Shown here piece by piece: positions 8,008 through 16,768 of a DNA stretch of 64,000 bases. The notes below the pieces were generated by a model. That model searched no databases. It was not told the DNA's origin and worked only from the letters and a program-made list of their open reading frames with translations. The stretch covers positions 310,001 to 374,000 of the forward strand of contig NZ_JBEXAE010000004.1 in NCBI RefSeq assembly GCF_040566695.1, read 5' to 3'. The DNA comes from Sediminicola arcticus. Lineage in GTDB: Bacteria; Bacteroidota; Bacteroidia; Flavobacteriales; Flavobacteriaceae. Numbering within the stretch: the stretch's first letter is position 1; each line of letters begins with the position of its first letter. A program made the translations under genes and the position numbers.

Positions 8008-9325
8008 ATTTTTTAGGCACCCTAGTTAAAAGAAAAGCTCCAATAATAAAAAATACACCAAGAAAAATGGTAGCATTTCTCATACTACCGGTAAGCTGGG
8101 CAATAAAACCATACATGAAAGTACCTATGACAATTCCTATTTTTTCAGAAACATCATAAAAACTAAAGAAGGAGGTTGTATCCTTTGTTTCAGGTATAAA
8201 TTTTGAATAGGTAGACCTAGAAAGAGCTTGAATTCCTCCCATGACTATACCGACACATCCGGCGGCAATATAAAAATCCGTAGGTGTAACCACAAAATAG
8301 GCGTAGATACAAATGGCTATCCACAAAATATTTACCACAATCAGGGTTTTAATATTCCCAAAGGCTTTAGACGCTTTAGCCGTTAATGTAGCCCCAAGAA
8401 TAGCTACAATCTGTATCACTAGAATACTAATGATAAGACCAATAGTTCGCTCATTATCAGAGCCCCAACCAATTTCTTCCTCCCCAAAATAAGTTGCTAT
8501 GAGCATTACGGTCTGTACTGCCATGCTATACACAAAAAATGCGCCGAGGTACCTTTTTAAACGAACTTCTTTACCCAATTGCCTCCAGACACTTTTTAAT
8601 TCTCCAAAACCATTGAGGAACACATGTTCTTTTAGACCTTCTTTTTTATTGCCCTTGGGCAAATGGTAAAATGTATATTGACTAAAAAGCATCCACCAAA
8701 TACCAACGGAAAGAAAAGAATACTTCATAGCCTTTATCTCAGCAATTTCACCGCCATCCGAGGTAATCCCAAAAAAGTCTGGTTTCATCACCATGGCCAA
8801 ATTAAATAACAACAAGATTACACTCCCTATATACCCCATTGAAAACCCCTTGGCACTAATGCCATCCTGTTGTTCTGGAAAGGCAATATCCGGTAGGTAA
8901 GAATTGTTAAAGGCGAAACTGACCCAGAAACCTACTAAACCAAAGAAATAACAGAGTAATCCAAAGTGTATGTTTTCTAAAGAAAACCAATAAAGGCCCA
9001 TACAGGAAACACCTCCCAAATAGCAGAAAAATTTTAGAAATAGTTTTTTGTTGCCCAGATAATCTGCCACTCCCGATAAAAGTGGCGTAATAATGGCAAT
9101 GAATAAAAAGGCTGCAGAAGTAACATAACTAATTAGCGGTCCCCTTGCAATTTCCCCTCCAAACAAAACAACTTTTTCTATATTGGCACTACGGAACAAG
9201 GCCCCGTAAAAAATAGGGAATATTGCAGAAGCTATAACCAAGCTGTAGACCGAATTTGCCCAATCATAAAATGCCCAGGCATTCAACAATTTCTTACTTC
9301 CCTTTACCAAAGTGATACTTCCCAT
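8006..9325 (-). CDS. MFS transporter, UMF1/Atg22-like
   Basis: 439 residues with about 12 hydrophobic segments. The start KLLNAWAFYDWANSVYSLVI is the hallmark of the UMF1 family (bacterial relatives of yeast Atg22). Loops such as GVADYLGNKKLFLKFFCYLG (MFS loop 2-3 motif) and GGIQALSRSTYSKFIP fit as well. The substrate is unknown; amino acid or solute efflux is proposed for relatives. The ATG at 9325 follows a TATTTTTG box by only 4 bp, so the mRNA may be leaderless. The gene is probably monocistronic: a hairpin lies between it and the upstream M48 gene, and a terminator overlaps its stop. Confidence 0.88.
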   Translation of the reverse strand: MGSITLVKGSKKLLNAWAFYDWANSVYSLVIASAIFPIFYGALFRSANIEKVVLFGGEIARGPLISYVTSAAFLFIAIITPLLSGVADYLGNKKLFLKFFCYLGGVSCMGLYWFSLENIHFGLLCYFFGLVGFWVSFAFNNSYLPDIAFPEQQDGISAKGFSMGYIGSVILLLFNLAMVMKPDFFGITSDGGEIAEIKAMKYSFLSVGIWWMLFSQYTFYHLPKGNKKEGLKEHVFLNGFGELKSVWRQLGKEVRLKRYLGAFFVYSMAVQTVMLIATYFGEEEIGWGSDNERTIGLIISILVIQIVAILGATLTAKASKAFGNIKTLIVVNILWIAICIYAYFVVTPTDFYIAAGCVGIVMGGIQALSRSTYSKFIPETKDTTSFFSFYDVSEKIGIVIGTFMYGFIAQLTGSMRNATIFLGVFFIIGAFLLTRVPKK

Positions 9326-9329
9326 GAGA

Positions 9330-9337
9330 CAAAAATA
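9330..9337 (-). promoter_or_regulatory. TATTTTTG -7 box abutting the MFS start
   Basis: TATTTTTG followed by TCTC and the ATG. The same sequence serves as the T-tract of the hairpin at 9338-9361, so the end of one transcript and the start of the next would share these bases. No good -33 element is visible. Confidence 0.45.
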
Positions 9338-9361
9338 AAGCTGCCCTTTCCAGAGCAGCTT
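9331..9361 (-). terminator. Terminator-like hairpin after the M48 peptidase gene
   Basis: A 7-bp stem AAGCTGC/GCAGCTT (9338-9344 and 9355-9361) with a 10-nt loop, followed on the minus strand by TATTTTTG. It lies about 45 bp after the M48 stop codon and directly before the MFS start. Confidence 0.55.
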
Positions 9362-9404
9362 ATCAATTTATATAAATAATATTCTTAATGATTTGTTCAT
9401 AACC

Positions 9405-10214
9405 TTACTGAAATGAGGTAACTCCAAATTTTTTGGCTTCTGCTACTGCTTCTGGAGCCCAAACGGTCAGGTTATTAATCCTGGTGTCATTGGAAGGGTG
9501 GGTACTTAAAAATTCAGGTGGTGCCTGTCCGCCACTATTGGCTTTCATGCGTTTCCAAAGTTCTGCCGCCTCATAAGGGTTGTACCCTGCAATCGCCATG
9601 ATCTGAAGTCCAATCTTATCGGCTTCTGTTTCGTGACTTCTACTAAAAGGAAGCATTCCTCCCACCGTGGTACCTATGCCATAGGCTTGATTAAAAATAG
9701 CAAGAGTACTTTCATCTTTTATAGCAACGTTCCCAGCGACTGCCCCTAATTGTTGCAAAGTTCCGGCGCTCATACGTTGTGCTCCATGATCTGCCAATGC
9801 GTGTGCCACCTCGTGCCCCATTACAACAGCTATACCAGTTTCCCCTTGGCAAATGGGCAAAATACCTGTATAAAAAACAATCTTACCTCCTGGCATACAC
9901 CAAGCGTTTACAGTCTTGTCATTCACAAGATTGTACTCCCATTTATAATCTTTTAAATACCCTGCGTAACCATTTGCAGTTAACCAACGCTCTGAAGCGG
10001 CCGCAATGCGTTGCCCCACCTTGGTGATCATTTTGGCATCTGCCGTTCCCGTCACCACTTTATTCTCCCCTAAGAATTGATCGTACTGCGCGAAAGCGGT
10101 TGGAAACACTTGACTGTTTGGATAAAAATTTAATGTTCGCTGACCAGTAAAAGGATTTGTTTTACAGGCTGAGGCAATTAATATAAGGGCTGCTACCCAT
10201 ATGATCTTTTTCAT
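9405..10214 (-). CDS. M48 family metallopeptidase, lipoprotein (BepA/Oma1-like)
   Basis: 269 residues. The signal peptide ends in a lipobox (LIASAC, Cys17), so the protein should be anchored to a membrane facing the periplasm. The zinc site is HEVAH at 134-138 with the distant ligand Glu197 in SHETEADKIG, both typical of M48. Relatives such as BepA (YfgC) and LoiP take part in outer-membrane protein quality control, which is the likely role here. There is no TPR domain as in BepA, so it is closer in size to LoiP/YggG. A promoter-like TATTTTTG lies 31 bp upstream of the ATG, inside the 3' end region of the GH31 gene. Confidence 0.9.
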   Translation of the reverse strand: MKKIIWVAALILIASACKTNPFTGQRTLNFYPNSQVFPTAFAQYDQFLGENKVVTGTADAKMITKVGQRIAAASERWLTANGYAGYLKDYKWEYNLVNDKTVNAWCMPGGKIVFYTGILPICQGETGIAVVMGHEVAHALADHGAQRMSAGTLQQLGAVAGNVAIKDESTLAIFNQAYGIGTTVGGMLPFSRSHETEADKIGLQIMAIAGYNPYEAAELWKRMKANSGGQAPPEFLSTHPSNDTRINNLTVWAPEAVAEAKKFGVTSFQ

Positions 10215-10245
10215 GATATGTATTCTTTATTAAAGATTGAAAGTA

Positions 10246-10274
10246 CAAAAATATTATATCCCTGTTAACTCCAA
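10246..10274 (-). promoter_or_regulatory. Probable promoter of the M48 gene
   Basis: On the minus strand TTG (10272-10274) is followed after 18 bp by TATTTTTG (10246-10253), one base off the usual spacing. It overlaps the last codons of the GH31 gene, so the M48 gene need not depend on readthrough. Confidence 0.5.
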
Positions 10275-12653
10275 TACCGTAAAATCTTTGCTCAATTCTA
10301 TAGAATTACTACCATTTAATTTAACATCTGCAAATGTTACTGATTCGTTATCCACTTGGATGCTTTTTATTTGAAATGGTAAGCCGTGAAACTTCAATTT
10401 TATAGTATCGTAAGAGGTCACAAAAGTTCCATCCTTAAATTGTTGAATGATTAACTGATCATCTTTTCCCCTTAATTTAAAGTTCCTAAGACTATACCTG
10501 CCTTTTTTGTAATCAAAACCATCCTGACCATCTTCATACACTGTTGAGTCTTCCGTTCCTTTCTTAAAATAGACGTCCAAGACGAGTTCTTTTACCACTA
10601 ATTCACCAACGTATTGTTGCACGGGATATTTGGGAACCAAAGCACCTTCTTTTATGAACAGAGGGACTTTATCTATATCAGCCACTACCCATTTTTCCTT
10701 ACCCCCTAGCACCATTTCATCTGTCCAAAAATTATACCATTTGCCTCTGGGAATATACATTCTTCTCCCTTGGGCATTTGGCTCTTGTACTGGACAAACC
10801 AAAATCTGTTCTCCAAAAATAAACTCATCCGTTCTAAAATGCGTTTGGTGATCTTCTTGATCAAAATAGACCAAAGATTGTATCATGGGAGTACCTTCTT
10901 TACAATACTTCCAGTACATGGTATATAAATAAGGTAATAGTTGATACCTCAACTCAATGAATTTCCTTACGATGTCCGTAACCTCGTTGTCAAAAGACCA
11001 AGGCTCTTGGTCTCCATGATCCCCACTAGAATGTACCCTACAAAATGGATGAAATACACCCATTTGAATCCATCGTGCAAATAACTCTCCATTGGGCTGC
11101 TCTGCAAAGCCACCAATATCAGATCCAACAAAGGACATCCCACTCATACACATCCGTTGAACCTGCACATTGGCAATCCATAAATGCTCCCATGTTGCCA
11201 CATTATCACCGGTCCAAGTAGACGTATAACGTTGTGCTCCAGAAAAGGCCGATCTGGTAATAACAAATGGTCTCTTGGGATACGTGAATTTTTTTACCCC
11301 TTCATAGGTAGCCCGTGCCATTTGTGTACCGTAAACATTATGTGCCTTCCTATGACTACAAGGATTGCCATCATAATCATGACGCACATCCAAAGGAAAT
11401 GTCTTTGACGGCACTTCCATTACCGCCGGTTCGTTCATGTCGTTCCAGACCCCTTTTACACCTATATCAGCAATTAGTTCTTTGTAAAGACCGGCCCACC
11501 ATTCTCTAACCTGAGGATTGGTGAAATCAGGAAAATTACATTCTCCTGGCCAGACCTTTCCGCGCATATAAGGACCATCCCCTCTTTTACAGAAATAGTC
11601 GTTCTCCATTCCCTCCTGATACACCCAGTAATCCTTATCCACTTTGATCCCAGGATCTATAATTGCCACGGTCTTAAAGCCCTTGTTACTTAATTCCTTT
11701 ACCATTTTTTTAGGATCGGGAAAATAATTTTTGTTCCAGGTAAAACATCGGAAACCTTCCATATAATCGATATCCAAATAAATGGCATCACATGGAATTT
11801 TCAGGTCCCTAAACTTTGTTGCGATCTCCATAACCCTACTTTCCGGAAAATAGCTCCATTTAGATTGATGAAAGCCTAGAACCCATAACGGTGGCAGTTC
11901 TGGCTTCCCCGTAAGATCGGTATAAGCCTTAACCACATTGGCGATTTTTGGACCATAGAAAAAATAATAGTTCATCTCCCCTCCATCTGCCCAAAAACTG
12001 GTTATGTTTCTTCTTTCGTGCGCAAAATCGAAAGTGGTCCCAAACGAATTATCGAAAAATAGACCATAAGCCTTCTCTTTGTGAAGCCCAACATAAAAGG
12101 GTATCGCCTTATATAGTGGATCTTGATCTTTAGCAAAAGCATACTGGTCCATCGCCCAGTTTGTAACCCTTTTTCCTTTTAGGTTGGAATGTGTTGCCTT
12201 ATCGCCCAAGCCATAAAAACTCTCAGAAGATTGGGTAATCTTGCTCATTTTCACAGTATTACCTCCATACTGATAGTTCTCTTCCCAGTGAAAACCAAGT
12301 TCATCTTCATTAATGATATTCCCCTCTAAATCTGAAATTTGGGTTCTTAAAGTCTGCTTATCAACTAAAATCTTCAGTTTGGCCGTTCTAATCAAATATT
12401 CCGTAGGAGTCTCCTCAATTTCCAGCTCGTTATACCCTGTACTAGCATCCTCACTTATGGCGTAAGAAAAATCGGGTTCAAAAATATTTTCCGTGGCATA
12501 TCTAAAACGCACAACACTGTCCCTAAGGATAGTGATTTCCAAAATAACGCCATTTTCGGTCGTAAAAAATAACTTATCCGCTTCTCTTTTAAAATCCGAG
12601 ATATTATTAGGGTAGAGATTCCCCTTATATTCAAGTTCGGTATTCGTGATCAT
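10254..12653 (-). CDS. Glycoside hydrolase family 31 alpha-glucosidase
   Basis: 799 residues and no signal peptide, so the enzyme is cytoplasmic. It probably releases glucose from the non-reducing ends of alpha-glucans or maltooligosaccharides. GH31 landmarks are present: an N-terminal beta-sandwich (SESFYGLGDKA, about 143-153), the barrel with WNDMNEPAV carrying nucleophile Asp405, and acid/base Asp483 in STWTGDNVATWEHL, then the C-terminal beta domain. It sits about 100 bp after glgB on the same strand, so the pair looks like intracellular glycogen/alpha-glucan metabolism. A TATTTTTG box at 12677-12684 suggests its own promoter. Activity on other alpha-linked substrates cannot be excluded. 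Confidence 0.93.
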   Translation of the reverse strand: MITNTELEYKGNLYPNNISDFKREADKLFFTTENGVILEITILRDSVVRFRYATENIFEPDFSYAISEDASTGYNELEIEETPTEYLIRTAKLKILVDKQTLRTQISDLEGNIINEDELGFHWEENYQYGGNTVKMSKITQSSESFYGLGDKATHSNLKGKRVTNWAMDQYAFAKDQDPLYKAIPFYVGLHKEKAYGLFFDNSFGTTFDFAHERRNITSFWADGGEMNYYFFYGPKIANVVKAYTDLTGKPELPPLWVLGFHQSKWSYFPESRVMEIATKFRDLKIPCDAIYLDIDYMEGFRCFTWNKNYFPDPKKMVKELSNKGFKTVAIIDPGIKVDKDYWVYQEGMENDYFCKRGDGPYMRGKVWPGECNFPDFTNPQVREWWAGLYKELIADIGVKGVWNDMNEPAVMEVPSKTFPLDVRHDYDGNPCSHRKAHNVYGTQMARATYEGVKKFTYPKRPFVITRSAFSGAQRYTSTWTGDNVATWEHLWIANVQVQRMCMSGMSFVGSDIGGFAEQPNGELFARWIQMGVFHPFCRVHSSGDHGDQEPWSFDNEVTDIVRKFIELRYQLLPYLYTMYWKYCKEGTPMIQSLVYFDQEDHQTHFRTDEFIFGEQILVCPVQEPNAQGRRMYIPRGKWYNFWTDEMVLGGKEKWVVADIDKVPLFIKEGALVPKYPVQQYVGELVVKELVLDVYFKKGTEDSTVYEDGQDGFDYKKGRYSLRNFKLRGKDDQLIIQQFKDGTFVTSYDTIKLKFHGLPFQIKSIQVDNESVTFADVKLNGSNSIELSKDFTVLELTGI

Positions 12654-12676
12654 AACTTAGTTGTTTTGAAAAAGAC

Positions 12677-12684
12677 CAAAAATA
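12677..12684 (-). promoter_or_regulatory. TATTTTTG -7 box upstream of the GH31 gene
   Basis: A perfect Bacteroidota -7 element 23 bp before the GH31 ATG. No clear -33 TTTG stands at the usual distance. Confidence 0.4.
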
Positions 12685-12755
12685 CATTAACGACCAATGC
12701 TAAAGGGATAGTATCAGCTCAATGAACTTTTTAGTGGTCTTAATATTTTTAGGTT

Positions 12756-14651
12756 TTATTTAATTATTACTACTCCCAAAGGCGGAATATCTAATGCTAT
12801 GGATTTCTTATATCCATGCCAAGAGATACTTTCCACTTTAGGGCTTTTATTATCGGTACTGCCACTTCCTCCGTATTTTTCATCATCCGTATTAAAAATC
12901 TCCTTCAATTTTCCGGTTTTTTGAATTCCTATGCGGTACTTCAACCTTAAAATAGGAGTGAAATTACATACTATAATCAGATCATCCTTTTCATTGATTC
13001 CTTTTCGCATAAAGGTAAGTACAGAGTTTTCATGGTCGCCATAATCTATCCACTGGAAACCTTCATTGGTAAATTGTTTTTCATATAATGCAGGATGATC
13101 CTTATATAATCTATTTAGATCCTTGACCAATTTTTGTATTCCTGAATGTAAATCATATTGCAGTAAATGCCAATCTAAACTGGTTTCAAAATTCCATTCG
13201 GACGACTGACCAAATTCAGCTCCCATAAACAAAAGCTTAGTGCCAGGATGTGTAAACATATATCCATACAACAAACGTAAATTTGCAAATCGCTGCCATT
13301 CATCCCCCGGCATACGGTACAATAAAGATTGTTTGCCATACACTACCTCATCGTGTGAAAAGGGAAGCATAAAATTTTCTGTAAACGTATAGGTCATACT
13401 AAAGGTAAGGTCATTTTGATGATGCCTCCTATGAATTGGATCATTTTTAAAATATTCTAAAGTGTCATGCATCCATCCCATCATCCACTTCATTCCAAAT
13501 CCCAATCCTCCAATGCTCACTGGACGTGAGACCATAGAAAAAGACGTAGATTCCTCGGCAATGGTCTGAACTCCATTAAAGTTAAGGTAAATAGCCTCAT
13601 TGAGTTCCTTTATAAAAGAAATAGCCTCCAAGTTTTCATTGTTTCCGTAGCAATTGGGCTCCCATTCCCCTTCTTCCCTAGAATAATCCAAGTAAAGCAT
13701 AGAAGCTACGGCATCTACACGTAAGGCATCGGCGTGGAATTGGTCTAACCAGAACAGTGCATTACTAATTAAAAATGCACGTACCTCATTCCTCCCATAG
13801 TTAAAGATTAGACTCTTCCAGTCTGGATGAAATCCTCTTTTTCTGTCCGGGTGCTCAAAGAGGTGCGAACCATCAAACATTCCTAATCCATGCGCGTCTT
13901 CCGGAAAATGTGAAGGTACCCAATCCAGAATTACCCCAATATCGTTTTGGTGTAATTTATCCACCAAAAACTTAAAGTCCTCTGGACTTCCAAATCTAGA
14001 TGTTGGTGCAAAATATCCTGTAAGTTGATATCCCCATGAAGGATCATATGGAAATTCCATAATGGGCATAAATTCCACATGGGTAAAGTTCATATCCTTA
14101 ACATAAATAACCAAATCTTCTGCAAGCTCCCTGTAAGTCAAAAATTCGTTATCATTTTTGCGCTTCCACGACCCTAAATGAACTTCATAAATAGAATAGG
14201 GACAGTCCAAACCATTTCTGGTTTCCCTATGCTCCATCCAATTTTCATCTCCCCAAGTATGAGCACCTTTCCAAACCACCGATGCTGTTCTTGGAGGATG
14301 TTCGCAAGATCTAGCAAAAGGATCTGCTTTTTCGGTAACCATCCCATTATTATTGGAATGAATCTTATATTTATAAAGTGTTCCCTTACCAGTACCTGGA
14401 ATAAACCCTTCCCAAATACCACTTCCATCCCAACGAACATTTAATTTATGATCTTCTTGCCAAAAGTTAAAATCACCAACTACATAAACAGCATTGGCAG
14501 AAGGGGCCCAAACTGCAAAATAAGTACCCGCTACCCCATTTATTACTATAGGGTGTGACCCTAATTTCTCATAAAGTCGATAATGTTTTCCTGATTTAAA
14601 TAAGTGTATGTCAAAATTAGAAAATAGACTATGGGATGCTACTTCAGGCAT
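12756..14651 (-). CDS. glgB: 1,4-alpha-glucan branching enzyme
   Basis: Cuts alpha-1,4 chains and re-attaches them by alpha-1,6 bonds during glycogen synthesis. The 631 residues include the CBM48 domain (GTYFAVWAPSANAVYVVGDFN, about 43-63, quoted here in part as WAPSANAVYVVGDF) and the GH13_9 barrel with HVEFMPIMEFP, nucleophile Asp313 in DALRVDAVASML, the Glu of AEEST (about 366) and Asp434 in FSHDEVVYGK. The length is typical of GlgB without the extra N1 domain. No glgA, glgC or glgP is in the window. The gene lies upstream of the GH31 gene on the same strand; the 102-bp gap allows either an operon or separate control. Confidence 0.95.
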   Translation of the reverse strand: MPEVASHSLFSNFDIHLFKSGKHYRLYEKLGSHPIVINGVAGTYFAVWAPSANAVYVVGDFNFWQEDHKLNVRWDGSGIWEGFIPGTGKGTLYKYKIHSNNNGMVTEKADPFARSCEHPPRTASVVWKGAHTWGDENWMEHRETRNGLDCPYSIYEVHLGSWKRKNDNEFLTYRELAEDLVIYVKDMNFTHVEFMPIMEFPYDPSWGYQLTGYFAPTSRFGSPEDFKFLVDKLHQNDIGVILDWVPSHFPEDAHGLGMFDGSHLFEHPDRKRGFHPDWKSLIFNYGRNEVRAFLISNALFWLDQFHADALRVDAVASMLYLDYSREEGEWEPNCYGNNENLEAISFIKELNEAIYLNFNGVQTIAEESTSFSMVSRPVSIGGLGFGMKWMMGWMHDTLEYFKNDPIHRRHHQNDLTFSMTYTFTENFMLPFSHDEVVYGKQSLLYRMPGDEWQRFANLRLLYGYMFTHPGTKLLFMGAEFGQSSEWNFETSLDWHLLQYDLHSGIQKLVKDLNRLYKDHPALYEKQFTNEGFQWIDYGDHENSVLTFMRKGINEKDDLIIVCNFTPILRLKYRIGIQKTGKLKEIFNTDDEKYGGSGSTDNKSPKVESISWHGYKKSIALDIPPLGVVIIK

Positions 14652-14835
14652 GGGTTGGTTATTTCATGCAATATAAAACAAGTTTGCTCAATTCCCTTTA
14701 GGGATCAAAATTTACAACAACTTTTATCTTTTTATTACGTTTTGCAAAAAGTGGAACGCTTTTTGAATGTTTAGATAAAGCAATTCGAAACTGGGATACG
14801 TCCTTGATAAATATAAAAACTTAAAACCATACATT

Positions 14836-15390
14836 ATGAAAAAAATCAGTTTAGTATTAGGAACATTTTTAGCCCTTTTTATTATGGCTTGCGAAGGTCC
14901 TGCAGGACCTCCAGGATTTGATGGCTTTGACGGTCAGGATGGCCTTGACGGGGTTAACGTGGTTGGGAAGATTTTGGAAATCCAAGGTGATTTCACCCCA
15001 AATAATAACTACTCCATTTTTTATGAATTTCCACAAACTGTAGAGGTTTTTGAATCTGATATTGTTTTAGTCTTTATTTTATGGGACCAAACAGAAGATA
15101 GCAACGGGCAGCCTGTTGATATTTGGAGATTATTGCCCCAAACTAGAATATTGAACCAAGGAATTCTACAATACAATTACGATCATACCTTTTTAGATGT
15201 AAATATATTCTTGGAGTCTGATTTTGATTTGGGAACTTTAGCACCTGGAGATACTGACAATCAAGTATTTAGAATTGCGATTATGCCTGCTGACTTTGCA
15301 AGTGGTAAATTGGACAGATCCAATATAGCCTCGGTTATGCAAACGTTAGGCATTTCAGAAAAAGATATTCAGAGAGTCATCGTGGACTAA
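14836..15390 (+). CDS. Lipoprotein with a short collagen-like segment
   Basis: 184 residues. The signal peptide ends in a lipobox-like LFIMAC, placing Cys19 as lipid anchor. Directly after it come seven Gly-X-Y-type triplets (GPAGPPGFDGFDGQDGLDG), then an acidic globular part of about 140 residues rich in Asp, Phe and Thr that I do not recognise (VVGKILEIQGDF opens it; IQRVIVD closes it). The same arrangement of a lipobox followed by a collagen-like stalk and a small beta domain is known from other Bacteroidota lipoproteins, with unknown function. It is monocistronic: divergent from glgB and closed by a hairpin terminator. Confidence 0.8.
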   Translation: MKKISLVLGTFLALFIMACEGPAGPPGFDGFDGQDGLDGVNVVGKILEIQGDFTPNNNYSIFYEFPQTVEVFESDIVLVFILWDQTEDSNGQPVDIWRLLPQTRILNQGILQYNYDHTFLDVNIFLESDFDLGTLAPGDTDNQVFRIAIMPADFASGKLDRSNIASVMQTLGISEKDIQRVIVD

Positions 15391-15404
15391 ACCAAAAAAA
15401 AATC

Positions 15405-15443
15405 AAAAAATCCCCAGATCTTTGCACGACTTGGGGATTTTTG
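15405..15443 (+). terminator. Rho-independent terminator after the collagen-like lipoprotein gene
   Basis: A stem of AAAAATCCCCA pairs with TGGGGATTTTT around a loop of about 16 nt, ending in a T-run, 15 bp after the stop codon. Confidence 0.8.
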
Positions 15444-15557
15444 CTTTTCAATATATCCAACTTAGCAAAACCTTAACGCAAATATTCCCGTAAGTACTTT
15501 AAATTTGAAAGGAAAAAGTATTTTTTCGTCTAAGTAAGAAATTAAAAACATTGCACA

Positions 15558-16049
15558 ATGATTAAGAATATCGCATTAATTTTTTGTATTATCCTCACGG
15601 GATGTAAAGGAAATTCACAAGAAAAAAAACAAGCTGCAAATAAAGCTACTGAAAACTTTAAAGTTGTAAAATCCAAGGAAGAATGGAAGAAGGACCTTAC
15701 GGATTCGCAATACTACATACTTAGAGAAGCAGGGACCGAAAGAGCTTTTACAAGTGACCTACTGAAGGAAAAAAGAAAAGGCACCTATGTCTGTGCCGCA
15801 GACAACACCCCCTTATTTAAATCAGAGTATAAATTTGATTCGGGAACTGGTTGGCCAAGTTTTGACAGAGCCATTGATGGTAATGTAGCCTATGATGTGG
15901 ATTATAAAATTGGCTACAAGAGGACTGAAGAACATTGCGCAGTTTGTGGTGGACATTTAGGCCATGTGTTTGAGGATGGTCCAACAGAAACAACAGGTAA
16001 AAGACACTGCATCAACGGCGCTGCTATGAAATTTATTCCGGCTAAGTAG
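15558..16049 (+). CDS. msrB: Peptide-methionine (R)-S-oxide reductase MsrB, lipoprotein form
   Basis: Reduces the R epimer of methionine sulfoxide in oxidised proteins. The 163 residues start with a lipoprotein signal (IILTGC, Cys16), so the enzyme probably repairs envelope proteins. The MsrB core follows: FDSGTGWPSF, CAVCGGHLGHVFEDGP and the catalytic motif RHCINGAAMKF. The first zinc-binding CxxC is reduced to CAAD (after GTY), while the second, CAVC, is intact, so the structural zinc site is incomplete. The gene lies just upstream of a second, cytoplasmic msrB that keeps all four cysteines; the pair may result from duplication followed by relocation of one copy. Confidence 0.93.
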   Translation: MIKNIALIFCIILTGCKGNSQEKKQAANKATENFKVVKSKEEWKKDLTDSQYYILREAGTERAFTSDLLKEKRKGTYVCAADNTPLFKSEYKFDSGTGWPSFDRAIDGNVAYDVDYKIGYKRTEEHCAVCGGHLGHVFEDGPTETTGKRHCINGAAMKFIPAK

Positions 16050-16084
16050 TTGATGGTTGATGGTTGATGGTTGATGGTTGATGG
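16050..16084. repeat. Tandem repeat, 5 x TTGATGG
   Basis: Five perfect copies of the heptamer TTGATGG begin right after the first msrB stop codon. Each unit contains an ATG, and because the unit is 7 bp successive ATGs fall in successive frames. The last one (16081) is in frame with the downstream msrB, 31 codons before its likely start. Copy number is probably variable through slippage. Confidence 0.95.
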
Positions 16085-16173
16085 TAAGAAATAAAATTTT
16101 CACCAAACAAGCTTCAAGTATTGGCACTAAGAAACTTTTTAATGAATTTATTGCGATCCTAAATTATTATAAC

Positions 16174-16578
16174 ATGGATAAAAAATATAGCCTTGAAAAA
16201 TCCGAAGAAGAGTGGAGAGCTCAATTATCGGACGAGGAGTATAGAATATTACGTAAAAAGGGAACTGAATACCCGCACACCGGAAAATACAACATACATT
16301 CAGAAGATGGTTCCTACCATTGCAAAGCTTGCGATGCTAAACTCTTTGAAAGTCAAAATAAATTTGATAGTGGTTGTGGGTGGCCAAGTTTTGACCAAGC
16401 TGTGGAAGGTGCCATTGAATATATCCGAGACAATACAAATGGCATGACACGTACAGAAACTGTCTGTGCCAATTGTGGCGGACATTTGGGACACGTATTT
16501 GACGATGGCCCGCAAGAGACAACCGGTCAACGGTATTGTATCAATTCTGTAAGTATTGGTTTTGATATCAAAAAATAA
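16174..16578 (+). CDS. msrB: Peptide-methionine (R)-S-oxide reductase MsrB, cytoplasmic form
   Basis: 134 residues from ATG 16174 (MDKKYSLEKSEEEWRAQLSD), a complete single-domain MsrB without signal peptide. Both zinc-binding CxxC pairs are present (CKAC after SYH, and CANC), with the substrate motif CGWPSFDQA and the catalytic Cys in RYCINSVS. An in-frame extension reaches back to ATG 16081 inside the heptamer repeat, but the extra 31 residues have no family counterpart, so I take the downstream start. It and the lipoprotein MsrB together would cover both cytoplasm and envelope. Confidence 0.93.
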   Translation: MDKKYSLEKSEEEWRAQLSDEEYRILRKKGTEYPHTGKYNIHSEDGSYHCKACDAKLFESQNKFDSGCGWPSFDQAVEGAIEYIRDNTNGMTRTETVCANCGGHLGHVFDDGPQETTGQRYCINSVSIGFDIKK

Positions 16579-16768
16579 TTGTCTGAACTAGATAAAACAT
16601 GTAGGGGACCTCATGTTGACTTAATTATTATTAAAAACCTACTCTTCCCCTCAAGGACATGATGGGTTTTATTTGTTTTATGTATGAGCTATTTTTAAAC
16701 CAAAGGATCAGAATTCCAGTAGAAAAGAAGGGATGGTATTTAATACGTTAAATGACCTACTAATTTTT

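Noticed and set aside
16081..16173. Upstream start for the cytoplasmic msrB inside the heptamer repeat
   Set aside because: The extra 31 residues have no family counterpart and the downstream ATG gives an exact MsrB N-terminus. Slippage would also break this extension.
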